Part shown: piece after piece, positions 1-7,590 of the stretch
How the letters are laid out: each line of letters begins with the position of its first letter
Numbering within the stretch: the stretch's first letter is position 1
NCBI GenBank assembly: GCA_025998675.1
Contig: AP024673.1
Location: 1,825,221-1,889,220, forward strand
Length of the DNA stretch: 64,000 bases
Source of the DNA: Fimbriimonadales bacterium
Lineage (GTDB): Bacteria > Armatimonadota > Fimbriimonadia > Fimbriimonadales > GBS-DC
Reading direction: 5' to 3'
Translations under genes and position numbers: made by a program
Notes under the pieces: model-generated
Databases searched by the model: none
What the model was told of the DNA's origin: nothing
What the model saw: the letters and a program-made list of their open reading frames with translations, nothing else

Positions 1-25
1 ATTCGCGTCCAGTGGGCGCGGCAGG

Positions 26-31
26 TACAAT
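26..31 (+). promoter_or_regulatory. -10 box (TACAAT) of the ZIP gene
   Basis: GGTACAATT sits 7 bases before the GTG at 39. The same GGTAYAATT box lies just before several other starts in this window, suggesting a leaderless or very short leader transcript. The -35 lies outside or at the edge of the window. Confidence 0.45.
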
Positions 32-38
32 TCGCGTG

Positions 39-818
39 GTGGAACTCCTCGAGAGCTGGATGCCCGCGCATCCCATCGCGCAGGGGCTGGTCGCAGGCGT
101 GTTTATCGTGGCGTTGAACATGGCGGGCGCGCTGCTGGTGCTGTTGTTGCGCCAGCCGTCGGAGCGCGTGCTGGATACGCTGCTGGGTTTTGCCGCGGGC
201 GTGATGCTGGCGGCGAGCTTCACAAGCCTCATTTTGCCTGCGATTGAGCGGGGCGGCGTCGTGCCTGCGCTGCTGGGCGTGGCGCTGGGCGCGCTGGCGA
301 TGGACGCCGCCGACCACTTGATCCCGCACAAGCATCGCTTTATTGGGCGTGAAGGGCTGGATGGGCGTCGCATCCGCGCGGTGCTGCTGTTCGTGATTGC
401 GATTACCCTGCACAACGCGCCTGAGGGGCTGGCGGTCGGCGTGGCGTTCGGCGGGGGGCACTTCCGCGAGGGCGTCTCACTGATGTTTGCTATCGGCGCG
501 CAGAACATCCCCGAGGGCATGGCGGTTGCGTTCGCGGCGCTGGCGGCGGGGTTCGGCAGACGCTTCTACGCGGCGTTCGTGGGCGTGCGCTCAGGGCTGG
601 TCGAGTTGCCGATGGCGGCGCTGGGCGCGACGCTGGTCTACTACCTCGCGCCGCTGGTACCCTATGCGATGGGCTTTGCGGCAGGCGCGATGCTCTATAT
701 CATCAGCGACGAAATCGTGCCCGAAACCCACCGCAAGGGACACGAACGCTGGGCGACCTTCGGACTGATAGCGGGTCTCATTGTGATGCTCTTTCTCGAT
801 GTCGCGCTGGAGGGGTAG
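39..818 (+). CDS. ZIP family divalent metal transporter
   Basis: Polytopic inner-membrane protein of the ZIP (zinc/iron permease) family, expected to import Zn2+ or a similar metal. The two signature helices are visible: HNAPEGLAVGVAFG about residue 125 and IGAQNIPEGMAVAF about residue 155, which carry the metal-coordinating His, Asn and Glu residues. About 260 aa is normal for bacterial GufA-like ZIPs. The frame is open from the GTG at 12, but a TACAAT box at 26-31 argues for a later start; GTG at 39 would be leaderless and ATG at 60 is also possible. The downstream stop is followed by a non-coding gap and a hairpin. Family assignment is firm; substrate is not determined. Confidence 0.87.
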   Translation: MELLESWMPAHPIAQGLVAGVFIVALNMAGALLVLLLRQPSERVLDTLLGFAAGVMLAASFTSLILPAIERGGVVPALLGVALGALAMDAADHLIPHKHRFIGREGLDGRRIRAVLLFVIAITLHNAPEGLAVGVAFGGGHFREGVSLMFAIGAQNIPEGMAVAFAALAAGFGRRFYAAFVGVRSGLVELPMAALGATLVYYLAPLVPYAMGFAAGAMLYIISDEIVPETHRKGHERWATFGLIAGLIVMLFLDVALEG

Positions 819-938
819 CGCCAATCAGTCTGACGTACTGGAAGCGCAGGTCGCTCAGTACACGATATCGCGCCTGCCGCAGGCAGTCTACAAGCGTTCC
901 ACGAGCAGATGACTCGCCTTCTGGAAGAGCAGGCGTAA

Positions 939-961
939 GGGGCAAGCGGTCGCCTTGCCCC
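939..961. terminator. Hairpin between convergent genes
   Basis: GGGGCAAG (939-946) pairs perfectly with CTTGCCCC (954-961) across a 7-base loop. It lies between the converging ZIP and TIM-barrel genes and has no clear T run, so it may act as a weak bidirectional terminator. The rest of 819-938 shows no complete gene; a short open stretch ending in TAA at 935 (…EQMTRLLEEQA) may be a gene remnant. Confidence 0.5.
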
Positions 962-973
962 CTATGCAACGCC

Positions 974-2011
974 TTACCCGCGTTCGAAGGCGGCGTCGAA
1001 CGCCACGCGCGACGGCTCAAAGTCGAGATGGCGCACAAACTGGCACGCCTCGCGCGCCCCGTGTTCCCGATCCATGCCGCTATCTTCCCACTCCACCGAG
1101 AGCGGACCCTGATAGCCAATCTCGTTGAGGGCGCGGATAATCTCCTCGAAGTCAATCGAGCCGCGTCCGGGCGAGCGGAAGTCCCAGTAGCGGCGCGAGT
1201 CGCCGAAGTTCAGATGCCCGCCAAACACACCCGACAGGCGCGGCGTGTCCGACCACCAGACATCCTTCACATGCATATGGAAGATACGGTCGCGGAACTG
1301 GCGGATGAACGCCACATAGTCCACGCCCTGATAGCCCAGGTGGCTGGGGTCGTAGTTGAAGCCGAAGCGCGGATGCCCGTTCACGGCCTGGATGGCGCGC
1401 TCCGCCGTCACGATGTCGTAGGCGATTTCCGTCGGGTGGACCTCCAGCGCGAAGTAGACATCCTCCTGCGCGAACACATCCAGGATGGGCTTCCAGCGTG
1501 CGGCGAAATCGGCGAAACCCTTTTCCACAAGGTCCGGTGGGTTGGGCGGGAACGAATAGAGATAGTACCAGATACTGCTTCCCGTGAAGCCGTTGACCAC
1601 CACGCGCGTCAGCTGGCGTTTCACCTCGTCGGGCGCAGTGTTAAAGAACTTGCGAGCGGCGCGGGCGGTGTGTTGCATCTCCTCCGCCGCGCGCTGGCGC
1701 ACGCCTTCGGGCGAGCCGTCGCCCCACACCCGCGGCGGCAGAATCGCCTTGTGCCGTTCGTCAATCTGGTCGCAGACGGCTTGCCCCACCAGGTGGTTGC
1801 TAATCGCGAAGCACTTCAAACCGTATCGCCCCAGAATCTCCCAGCGCGATTCGCAGTAGCCGTCCTGCGTGAGGGCTTTCTCGACATCGAAGTGGTCGCC
1901 CCAGCACGCCAACTCCAGTCCGTCGTAGCCGAATTCTTTCGCTTTTTGCGCCATCGTCTCAAGGGGCAAATCTGCCCACTGTCCCGTGAACAAGGTCACT
2001 GGTCGCGCCAT
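974..2011 (-). CDS. Xylose-isomerase-like TIM-barrel sugar isomerase/epimerase
   Basis: Cytoplasmic sugar phosphate isomerase/epimerase-like protein (AP endonuclease 2 fold), 345 aa. Candidate metal ligands follow the family order: Glu in [10 protein letters not shown], Asp and His in [13 protein letters not shown], His in HMHVKDVWW and Glu in VEWEDSGMD. The start ATG at 2011 is preceded by GGAGGT at good spacing; the frame stays open upstream to 2143, but that extension is arginine-rich and non-family-like. It is divergent from the thioredoxin-like gene. The exact substrate (a keto-sugar or inositol derivative) cannot be read from sequence. Confidence 0.85.
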   Translation of the reverse strand: MARPVTLFTGQWADLPLETMAQKAKEFGYDGLELACWGDHFDVEKALTQDGYCESRWEILGRYGLKCFAISNHLVGQAVCDQIDERHKAILPPRVWGDGSPEGVRQRAAEEMQHTARAARKFFNTAPDEVKRQLTRVVVNGFTGSSIWYYLYSFPPNPPDLVEKGFADFAARWKPILDVFAQEDVYFALEVHPTEIAYDIVTAERAIQAVNGHPRFGFNYDPSHLGYQGVDYVAFIRQFRDRIFHMHVKDVWWSDTPRLSGVFGGHLNFGDSRRYWDFRSPGRGSIDFEEIIRALNEIGYQGPLSVEWEDSGMDREHGAREACQFVRHLDFEPSRVAFDAAFERG

Positions 2012-2069
2012 CGTCGCATTACCTCCAGTGTGCAATTTCCCTGCGCCGCGCCTGTTTCCTGCCAGACGC

Positions 2070-2097
2070 CTTGAATTGCACGCACGCATGGTATAAT
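2070..2097 (+). promoter_or_regulatory. Sigma-70-type promoter of the thioredoxin-like gene
   Basis: TATAAT at 2092-2097 in the context GGTATAATAGG, with a CTTGAA-like -35 at 2070-2075 (16-base spacer). The GGAGG ribosome site follows at 2106-2110. Confidence 0.6.
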
Positions 2098-2115
2098 AGG
2101 GGCGTGGAGGCGATG

Positions 2116-2628
2116 ATGAAACGGTACCTATTACCGCTGGCATTGTTGGGAGTCGCGGCGTTCCTGTTTGCGACGATGCCGTCCAGCGCGCAGCTGCGCG
2201 TGGGGCAGAAGATGCCGGAGATGACTTTCAAAGACCTCAACGGCAAAGAGGTCAAACTGGGCGGCAAGCAGGACAAGGTGTACCTGGTGGACTTCTGGGC
2301 GACCTGGTGCGGTCCGTGCCGCGCCGCCATCCCCTACCTGCAGGAACTGCATGATAAATATAGCAGCCGCGGGCTGGTGGTGGTGGGCGTCGCGCTCGAT
2401 TCGGGCGCGCCAGAGGAAGTGCGCGCGTTCGTCGAACAGAACAAGATGACCTACACAATTGTGACTCCGCCGAACGAGGATGAGGTCATGCGCCGCGCCC
2501 GCGTGAAAGCCTTCCCCACGATGTATATCGTGGACAAGAAAGGGGTTATCCGCTATGCGGAGGAAGGCTTCGCTCCTGAGGTAATGGAGGATATCCTCCG
2601 CGTGCTCGGTCAGACGCTGATTGAGTAG
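2116..2628 (+). CDS. Exported thioredoxin-like (TlpA/ResA-type) protein
   Basis: Secreted or membrane-tethered thiol-disulfide oxidoreductase of the TlpA/ResA/AhpC-TSA group, 170 aa. An N-terminal signal sequence ([18 protein letters not shown] … SSAQ) is followed by a redoxin domain with the active site [11 protein letters not shown] and the cis-proline segment [10 protein letters not shown]. This suggests an extracytoplasmic role in disulfide reduction or cytochrome c maturation. ATG at 2116 is chosen over 2113 because it lies 5 bases from GGAGG. It stands alone upstream of the infC operon, in the same direction, 26 bases before the infC start. Confidence 0.9.
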   Translation: MKRYLLPLALLGVAAFLFATMPSSAQLRVGQKMPEMTFKDLNGKEVKLGGKQDKVYLVDFWATWCGPCRAAIPYLQELHDKYSSRGLVVVGVALDSGAPEEVRAFVEQNKMTYTIVTPPNEDEVMRRARVKAFPTMYIVDKKGVIRYAEEGFAPEVMEDILRVLGQTLIE

Positions 2629-2654
2629 ACCATCAAAGCGAGGGTGAGGAAGCC

Positions 2655-3317
2655 ATTCAGAAGGAACTGAGAATCAACAACCGAATCCGCGCCCGTGAGG
2701 TGCGGGTCATCGATTCGGACGGTAAGCAGTTGGGCGTGATGCCCACGCGCCGCGCGCTGAAAATTGCCCAGGAGCAGGGCTTAGACCTGGTGGAAGTCGC
2801 GCCGACCGCGAACCCGCCCGTGTGTAAGATTCTGGACTACGGGCGGTATCGGTACGAGCAGGAAAAACTGGCAAAGGAAGCCAAGAAGAAGCAGAAGGGC
2901 GGCGATATCAAAACCATCCGCCTGCGTCCCGCCATCGGCGCGCACGACATCGAGACCAAAATTCGCAACGCAATCGAGTTTTTGCAGGAAGGCGATAAGG
3001 TAAAATTCGTGGTCATTTTCCGCAGCCGCGAATTCGGGCGCCCGCAAGCGGGCGAGGCGCTTCTGCGGAAAATCGCCGAGAGCGTACAGGAGTACGGCGC
3101 GATCGACAAGCCGCCAGGGATGGAAGGCAGGCAAATGACGATGGTCATTACGCCCGCCAAAAAGCCCGCGGCGAAACCGAAAACGCCGCCTGCAGAAGGA
3201 GGTTCTGCTGATGCCAAAAATGAAGACGAGCAAGACAGCCGCCAAGCGCTTCAAGCGCACAGCGACGGGCAAACTGATGCACAAGAAAGCCGGGAACAGC
3301 CATCTGTTCCTGAGTAA
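2655..3317 (+). CDS. infC: Translation initiation factor IF-3, AUU start, long C-terminal tail
   Basis: IF-3 binds the 30S subunit and proofreads initiator tRNA and start codon. The full N-domain (RINNRIRAREVRVID) is recovered only if translation starts at ATT 2655, in frame with the rest and preceded by GAGGA; infC is the classical gene with an AUU start, used for autoregulation. Both N- and C-domains are present (ILDYGRYRYEQEK linker; VKFVVIFRSREFGRPQAGE). After the normal end (MTMVITPAKKPAAK) the frame continues with an acidic, Gln-rich tail of about 45 aa, whose last 35 codons lie inside rpmI in another frame. Length is 220 aa against the usual 170-180. Confidence 0.93.
   Translation: MQKELRINNRIRAREVRVIDSDGKQLGVMPTRRALKIAQEQGLDLVEVAPTANPPVCKILDYGRYRYEQEKLAKEAKKKQKGGDIKTIRLRPAIGAHDIETKIRNAIEFLQEGDKVKFVVIFRSREFGRPQAGEALLRKIAESVQEYGAIDKPPGMEGRQMTMVITPAKKPAAKPKTPPAEGGSADAKNEDEQDSRQALQAHSDGQTDAQESREQPSVPE
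3196..3203 (+). promoter_or_regulatory. Perfect Shine-Dalgarno of rpmI inside infC
   Basis: AAGGAGGT, the full anti-16S complement, 7 bases before the rpmI ATG at 3211 and embedded in the infC coding sequence. It lets rpmI be translated independently of the overlapping infC tail. Confidence 0.8.
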
Positions 3318-3408
3318 ATCGCCCGCACGCAAACGCCGACTCGACCAGGAGGGCGAACTCTTCGAGGGCGAGTATCGGCGCATCAATCGCCTGCTGGCAG
3401 GCAAGTAA
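3211..3408 (+). CDS. rpmI: 50S ribosomal protein L35
   Basis: 65 aa, highly basic, beginning PKMKTSKTAAKRFKRTATGK with the L35 pattern KLMHKKAGNSHLFLSKSPARKRRL. It is the second gene of the conserved infC-rpmI-rplT cluster. Its first 107 bases overlap the 3' end of infC in a different frame; the strong internal ribosome site supports the start at 3211. It is followed 14 bases later by rplT. Confidence 0.96.
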   Translation: MPKMKTSKTAAKRFKRTATGKLMHKKAGNSHLFLSKSPARKRRLDQEGELFEGEYRRINRLLAGK

Positions 3409-3422
3409 GGAGGTAAGAAACT

Positions 3423-3776
3423 ATGGCGCGTGTGAAAGGCGGCGCGGCAACCCGCCGTCGCCATAAGAAGGTTCTGAAACTGGCAGAAGGCTACTACGGC
3501 GCGAAAAGCCGCCTGTTCCGCAAGGCGAACGAACAGGTGATGAAGTCGCTGCAGTACGCCTATCGCGACCGACGCCAGCGCAAACGCGATTTCCGACGCC
3601 TGTGGATTACGCGCATCAACGCCGCATGTCGCATGCACGGCATGCGCTACCACGAGTTCATTCACGCGCTGAGCGAGCGCGGCATCGAAGTGAACCGCAA
3701 GCAACTCGCGGAGATGGCGGTGCGCGATCCCGAAGCGTTCGAAATGCTCGTGCAGTCGGTACGCCCAACCTCGTAG
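3423..3776 (+). CDS. rplT: 50S ribosomal protein L20
   Basis: 117 aa, the usual length. Family motifs are clear: [34 protein letters not shown] and [28 protein letters not shown]20 assembles early on 23S rRNA and in many bacteria represses the infC-rpmI-rplT message. An AAGGAGGT ribosome site ends just before the start. The pheS gene begins 7 bases after the stop. Confidence 0.97.
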   Translation: MARVKGGAATRRRHKKVLKLAEGYYGAKSRLFRKANEQVMKSLQYAYRDRRQRKRDFRRLWITRINAACRMHGMRYHEFIHALSERGIEVNRKQLAEMAVRDPEAFEMLVQSVRPTS

Positions 3777-3783
3777 CCCCGCT

Positions 3784-4788
3784 GTGGAGACGATACAGCA
3801 GCTGCTGGAGGAAGCTGAACGCGCTCTCGCGAGCGCCCAGTCCACCGCGGAATTGCAGGCGGTGGAGACGCACTATCTGGGGCGCAAAGGCGCGATTGGC
3901 AATCTGTTGCGACAACTGGGCGCGCTGCCGCCTGAACAGCGCCCCCAGTTCGGGCAGCAGGTGAACGCCGCCCGTGAGCAGCTCGAGCGACTCGTCGCCG
4001 AGCGGCGCACGGCGTTGGAACAGGCGGAACTCGCGCAGCGCATCGAAGCCGAGCGATTGGACATCACCCTGCCCGGCGCGCCCCTGCGCCCCGCACGCCT
4101 GCACCCCCTGACGCTGACCATGCAGCGGGTCAAGCGCGCGCTCGTCGGGCTGGGCTTCGAGTTCGTGGATGGGTATGACCTGGAGCGGTTCGAATACAAC
4201 TTCGGCGCGTTGAACTACCCCGACGATCACCCCGCGATGGACGAGCAGAACTCGTTCCACATCGCGCCGGGCTACCTGATGCGCACCCAGACCACCTCGA
4301 TCCAGGGGCGCATCTTCGAGCAACTCCAGCGCGGGGAGCGCACCCTGCCCATCCGAATCGCGATTATCGGGCGGTGCTACCGCTACGAGAATGTGGACGC
4401 CACCCACTCGCACACCTTCCATCAGGTGGACGCCTTCATGGTGGACGAGGGGGTGAGCATGGCGCACTTGAAGGGCGTGCTGACCCAGTTTGCGCAGCTG
4501 ATGTTCGGCGCGGAGGCGCGTGTGCGCTTCCGACCCGACTTTTTCCCATTCGTGGAGCCGGGCGTTGACTTCGCCATCTCGTGGAAGGGCGGCTGGCTCG
4601 AACTCGGCGGCGCAGGGCTGATCCATCCCAACATTCTGGAACATTACGGCATCGACACGGAACGCTATAGCGGCTTCGCCTTCGGGCTGGGCATCGAGCG
4701 CATCCCGATGCTGCAGTACGGCGTGGACGACCTGCGCCTGTTTCTGGAGAACGACTTGCGCTTTCTGGAGCAGTTTCCGCTGCTGTAG
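3784..4788 (+). CDS. pheS: Phenylalanyl-tRNA synthetase alpha subunit
   Basis: Class II aminoacyl-tRNA synthetase subunit, 334 aa. The N-terminal coiled coil (about residues 1-90) is followed by the catalytic core: motif 2 in CYRYENVDATHSHTFHQVD and motif 3 in FAFGLGIERIPML. GTG at 3784 is the only start consistent with the METIQQLLEEAERAL N-terminus, and there is no clear ribosome site, so coupling to rplT translation is likely. The beta subunit pheT, normally adjacent, is not downstream; the dehydrogenase gene follows instead. Confidence 0.95.
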   Translation: METIQQLLEEAERALASAQSTAELQAVETHYLGRKGAIGNLLRQLGALPPEQRPQFGQQVNAAREQLERLVAERRTALEQAELAQRIEAERLDITLPGAPLRPARLHPLTLTMQRVKRALVGLGFEFVDGYDLERFEYNFGALNYPDDHPAMDEQNSFHIAPGYLMRTQTTSIQGRIFEQLQRGERTLPIRIAIIGRCYRYENVDATHSHTFHQVDAFMVDEGVSMAHLKGVLTQFAQLMFGAEARVRFRPDFFPFVEPGVDFAISWKGGWLELGGAGLIHPNILEHYGIDTERYSGFAFGLGIERIPMLQYGVDDLRLFLENDLRFLEQFPLL

Positions 4789-4790
4789 GC

Positions 4791-4822
4791 GTCGGGCATG
4801 CCCCCGACAGCGACATTACAAT
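4791..4822 (+). promoter_or_regulatory. Hairpin and promoter between pheS and the dehydrogenase
   Basis: GTCGGG-CATGCC-CCCGAC (about 4791-4808) forms a short hairpin after pheS. TACAAT at 4817-4822 and GGGAGGT at 4825-4831 then lead into the dehydrogenase ATG at 4839, suggesting a new transcription unit. Confidence 0.5.
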
Positions 4823-4838
4823 CAGGGAGGTAATTACG

Positions 4839-5765
4839 ATGAAGGTAGGAATCGTTGGCGGCGGTGGGCGCGTCGGCTCGAACGCCGCGTTCACCTTGCA
4901 ACTTATCGGCGCAGTTTCCGAAGTGGTGCTGCTGGATGTGAACCGCGACGCCGCCGAAGGCGAAGCGTTAGACCTGCGGCACGGCGCGGCGTATTCGCAG
5001 CCGGTCCGATTCCGCGCGGGCGACTACGCCGACCTGAACGGCGCGCACATGGTGATTATCACCGCAGGCTTGAGACGCCGACCCGACGAGAGCCGACTGG
5101 AGCTGATTAACCGCAATGTCGGGCTGTTTCGCGAGATTCTGGGCAACATCAAGGGCGTCTCGCTCGCCGATGACGCGATTATTCTGGTGGTTTCGAACCC
5201 GGTGGACATTCTGACCTATCTGGCGGTCCAGGAGTCGGGGCTGCCCGCCGAGCGCGTGATTGGGCTGGGCACGGTGCTGGACACCTGTCGCTTCCGCTCG
5301 TTCCTCGCGGAGCATTTCGGCGTGGCGGCGACCGATGTGGACGCGCTGATTCTGGGCGAACACGGCGACTCGATGGTGCCTGCGTGGAGCTGCGCGACGA
5401 TTGCGGGCGTGCCCATCAAAGACTACCCCGGCTACAGCAAAGAGGCGATGGACGCCGTGTTCGAGCGCACGCGCAACTCAGGCGCGGAGGCGATTCGGCT
5501 TAAAGGCGGCGCGGGCTACGCGGTGGGCGTCTCCATCGCGCAGGTGGTGAACGCGATTGCGCTCGACACGCGCCAGATTCTGCCCGTGTCGACCCTGCAG
5601 ACGGGCGCGCTGGGCGTGAGCGATGTGTGCTTCTCGCTGCCCACGCGCGTCGGACGCAACGGCGTGCAAGCGGTGATTGAAATCGGCGTCTCCGACGAGG
5701 AGCGCACTGCCCTGCAGACCTCTGCGAGCGTTCTGAAGGAGACGCTGCAGAAGGTGATGGGCTGA
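4839..5765 (+). CDS. mdh: Malate/L-lactate dehydrogenase family protein, probably malate dehydrogenase
   Basis: NAD-dependent 2-hydroxyacid dehydrogenase, 308 aa. A Rossmann motif (KVGIVGGGGRVGSNAA), the conserved VSNPVDILTY and the catalytic HGDS segment (LILGEHGDSMVPAWS) are present. In the substrate loop (ITAGLRRRPDESR) Arg occupies the position that is Arg in malate and Gln in lactate enzymes, favouring malate; however GEHGDS is the lactate-type form. With citrate synthase elsewhere in the window a TCA-cycle role is plausible. It shares its stop with the next gene's start (TGATG), so 4839-6498 is a tight operon. Confidence 0.88.
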   Translation: MKVGIVGGGGRVGSNAAFTLQLIGAVSEVVLLDVNRDAAEGEALDLRHGAAYSQPVRFRAGDYADLNGAHMVIITAGLRRRPDESRLELINRNVGLFREILGNIKGVSLADDAIILVVSNPVDILTYLAVQESGLPAERVIGLGTVLDTCRFRSFLAEHFGVAATDVDALILGEHGDSMVPAWSCATIAGVPIKDYPGYSKEAMDAVFERTRNSGAEAIRLKGGAGYAVGVSIAQVVNAIALDTRQILPVSTLQTGALGVSDVCFSLPTRVGRNGVQAVIEIGVSDEERTALQTSASVLKETLQKVMG

Positions 5766-6094
5766 TGCCACTGTACGAATATCGCTGCCTGAAGTGTCGG
5801 AAGCGGTTCGCGCGCCTGCGGACGATTGCCCAGCGCGATGAACCCCAGCCATGTCCCGCGTGCGGCGCGACGGAGTCGAAGCGGCTCGTCTCGCGCGTCG
5901 CACGCCTGCGCTCCGAAGACCAGATGCTCGACGACCTCGCCGACAGCATGGAATTCGCAGGCGACCCCGACGACCCGCAGACCATGCGCCGCTTCATGCG
6001 CGAGATGAGCGCGGCGATGGACGAAGACCCCCACGAGATGGAGGAACTCTTCGAGGAGGAACTTGCTGCCGAGTCGGCAGGAGGCGACGAATGA
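5765..6094 (+). CDS. FmdB-type zinc-ribbon protein
   Basis: 109 aa. The N-terminal FmdB/CxxC zinc ribbon has two Cys pairs (YRCLKCRKRF and CPACGATESKRLVSR). The C-terminal half is strongly acidic (EDPHEMEELFEEELAAESAGGDE) and probably disordered. Function of this family is poorly known, though it was first described as a putative regulator of formamidase. Start overlaps the dehydrogenase stop and its stop overlaps the next ATG, so the three genes are translationally coupled. Confidence 0.85.
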   Translation: MPLYEYRCLKCRKRFARLRTIAQRDEPQPCPACGATESKRLVSRVARLRSEDQMLDDLADSMEFAGDPDDPQTMRRFMREMSAAMDEDPHEMEELFEEELAAESAGGDE

Positions 6095-6498
6095 ACTTGT
6101 CTGCGGCGGAGCAGGCGCTAATCCGCGCGGCGCGTGAGGCGCGGACGCACGCCTACGCGCCTTACTCAGGCTATGCGGTCGGCGCGGCGGTGCTGGCGGA
6201 TGACGGGCGCGTGTTCGCGGGCTGCAATGTGGAGAACGCGAGCTATGGTTTGAGCGTATGCGCCGAGCGCGTGGCAGTGTTTGGCGCGGCGGCGGCGGGC
6301 GCACAGCGGCTTGTAGCCGCGGCGGTCTGCACCCCCGACGGCGGAACCCCATGCGGCGCGTGCCGACAGGTGCTGCTGGAGTTCGCCGCTGCGCCCGACC
6401 AGTTCACCGTGTGGGTGGTCTCACCCGCCCATGTGATTGCCCGCTACACGCTGACGGAGCTGCTGCCCCACGGCTTTCAACTGGCGCGCGGGGAATAA
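6091..6498 (+). CDS. cdd: Cytidine deaminase
   Basis: Pyrimidine salvage enzyme converting cytidine or deoxycytidine to uridine, 135 aa, the short tetrameric type. Zinc ligands are the Cys of SVCAERVA (with the catalytic Glu) and the two Cys of PCGACRQVL; the substrate segment YSGYAVGAAVL and GCNVENASYGL are also present. ATG at 6091 overlaps the previous stop (ATGA) and follows AGGAGG. Confidence 0.96.
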   Translation: MNLSAAEQALIRAAREARTHAYAPYSGYAVGAAVLADDGRVFAGCNVENASYGLSVCAERVAVFGAAAAGAQRLVAAAVCTPDGGTPCGACRQVLLEFAAAPDQFTVWVVSPAHVIARYTLTELLPHGFQLARGE

Positions 6499-6619
6499 TC
6501 CCGATTGGCGGGACAGAGTTCGTAATTATCGTGCACCGACAACGCGAGACAGATACCCACGCCGTCTGACTTGTCCTTCGGTATCAGGCGCGCGGCAGTG
6601 TAGCCGTCCCCGCCCTACC

Positions 6620-7375
6620 TCAGTTCGTCAAGTGATAGTAGACAATCCCGTTCTGCTCGCTCTCGATGGCATGCCGTTCCAGCACGAGGCTTTCCAGCAG
6701 GGTGCGCGCCTCGTGGAGCGGTATCTGGGCGACCATACTCGCTTCGGCGACCGTGATACGCCCGCCATGCTGCAGGGCATGCGCAACTACTGCACGCTCA
6801 CGAATCGCCTGCAGCGCGCCCTCGCGCTCCTTGCGCCCTGTCCAGAACAGCCACCCGCCGAGCGCGGTCATGCCCCACAGGAGAGCCGTCTGGCTCAGGA
6901 ACTGCCCCCACGCAGGGCGATGCCACCAGCCGCCGTGCGCATGGCGCGTGAACCATGCAGAGGCGTAGTCCGCCAGCGCGCCGCTCCAGACGACGACGGC
7001 AATCGCGCCAACCACCGCCAGCGCGCCGCCCAGCACCTGCTTCCATAGATACACAGGCATCATCTCCTGCACGGCAATCGCAGGCGCCAGGTCGCGTTGC
7101 GCCTGATACGAGCGCGCCATCGCCGCATACATACTCACACAGTGATAGAACGCCACGAGAATTGCCACCAGGGAATAGGGCGTCCCGCCCCCGTGGATCC
7201 CCTCCAGCAGGCTCATGTAGAGCAGGAACCACAGCGTCAGCGCGCCCATTAACCACAGCACACCGCGGAACGGCATCCGCTGCAAAAAGTGTCCCAAGCC
7301 CGGCGCCACCAGCGACGCAAACCCATAGACCTGATGCGCCGGTATCTGCAAGCTCTGTATCTGCATCATCAGCAT
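6620..7375 (-). CDS. Membrane protein with C-terminal winged-helix-like domain
   Basis: 251 aa, not assigned to a named family. About five hydrophobic helices lie between residues 15 and 175 (for example GVLWLMGALTLWFLLYM, YSLVAILVAFYHCVSMYAA, VLGGALAVVGAIAVVVW). The cytoplasmic C-terminus (about 185-251, QAIRERAVVAHALQHGGRITVAEASMVAQIPLHEARTLLESL…) resembles a winged-helix module. It could sense a membrane state, but this is inference. The start may also be the second or third Met. It is divergent from the lipoprotein gene; a TACAAT box on this strand lies at 7452-7457. Confidence 0.7.
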   Translation of the reverse strand: MLMMQIQSLQIPAHQVYGFASLVAPGLGHFLQRMPFRGVLWLMGALTLWFLLYMSLLEGIHGGGTPYSLVAILVAFYHCVSMYAAMARSYQAQRDLAPAIAVQEMMPVYLWKQVLGGALAVVGAIAVVVWSGALADYASAWFTRHAHGGWWHRPAWGQFLSQTALLWGMTALGGWLFWTGRKEREGALQAIRERAVVAHALQHGGRITVAEASMVAQIPLHEARTLLESLVLERHAIESEQNGIVYYHLTN

Positions 7376-7451
7376 CCCCCTGTGCTGGTGTTGTTAATTA
7401 TTCCTACTGAATCCTACCGATTCCTGCCAGCATGCCCCCGATTCACCCAGA

Positions 7452-7457
7452 ATTGTA
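7452..7457 (-). promoter_or_regulatory. -10 box (TACAAT) of the membrane-protein gene
   Basis: ATTGTA on the plus strand, within the divergent intergenic region 7376-7572. It gives a leader of about 70 bases. A half-site TTCCTGCCAG at about 7420-7429 lies in that leader. Confidence 0.4.
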
Positions 7458-7590
7458 CCAATGTGAATGCGCGAGTGATAGAACTCCGCAGGTTCCTTTC
7501 ACGAAGCAGGGTACGCCCTGCATTTACCACCGCGATTGCCGATAATCCTCTCAGGCGATCGGTGTCGCTCACTTTCAGAGGAGGATTGTT

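Noticed and set aside
818-937. Possible gene fragment after the ZIP gene
   Set aside because: Two frames each give only short plausible stretches (…EEQA) with no start; too little to call.
3317-3408. Sequencing frameshift at the infC end
   Set aside because: The rpmI start, ribosome site and frame are perfect and the infC tail is of plausible composition; a real overlap is the simpler reading.
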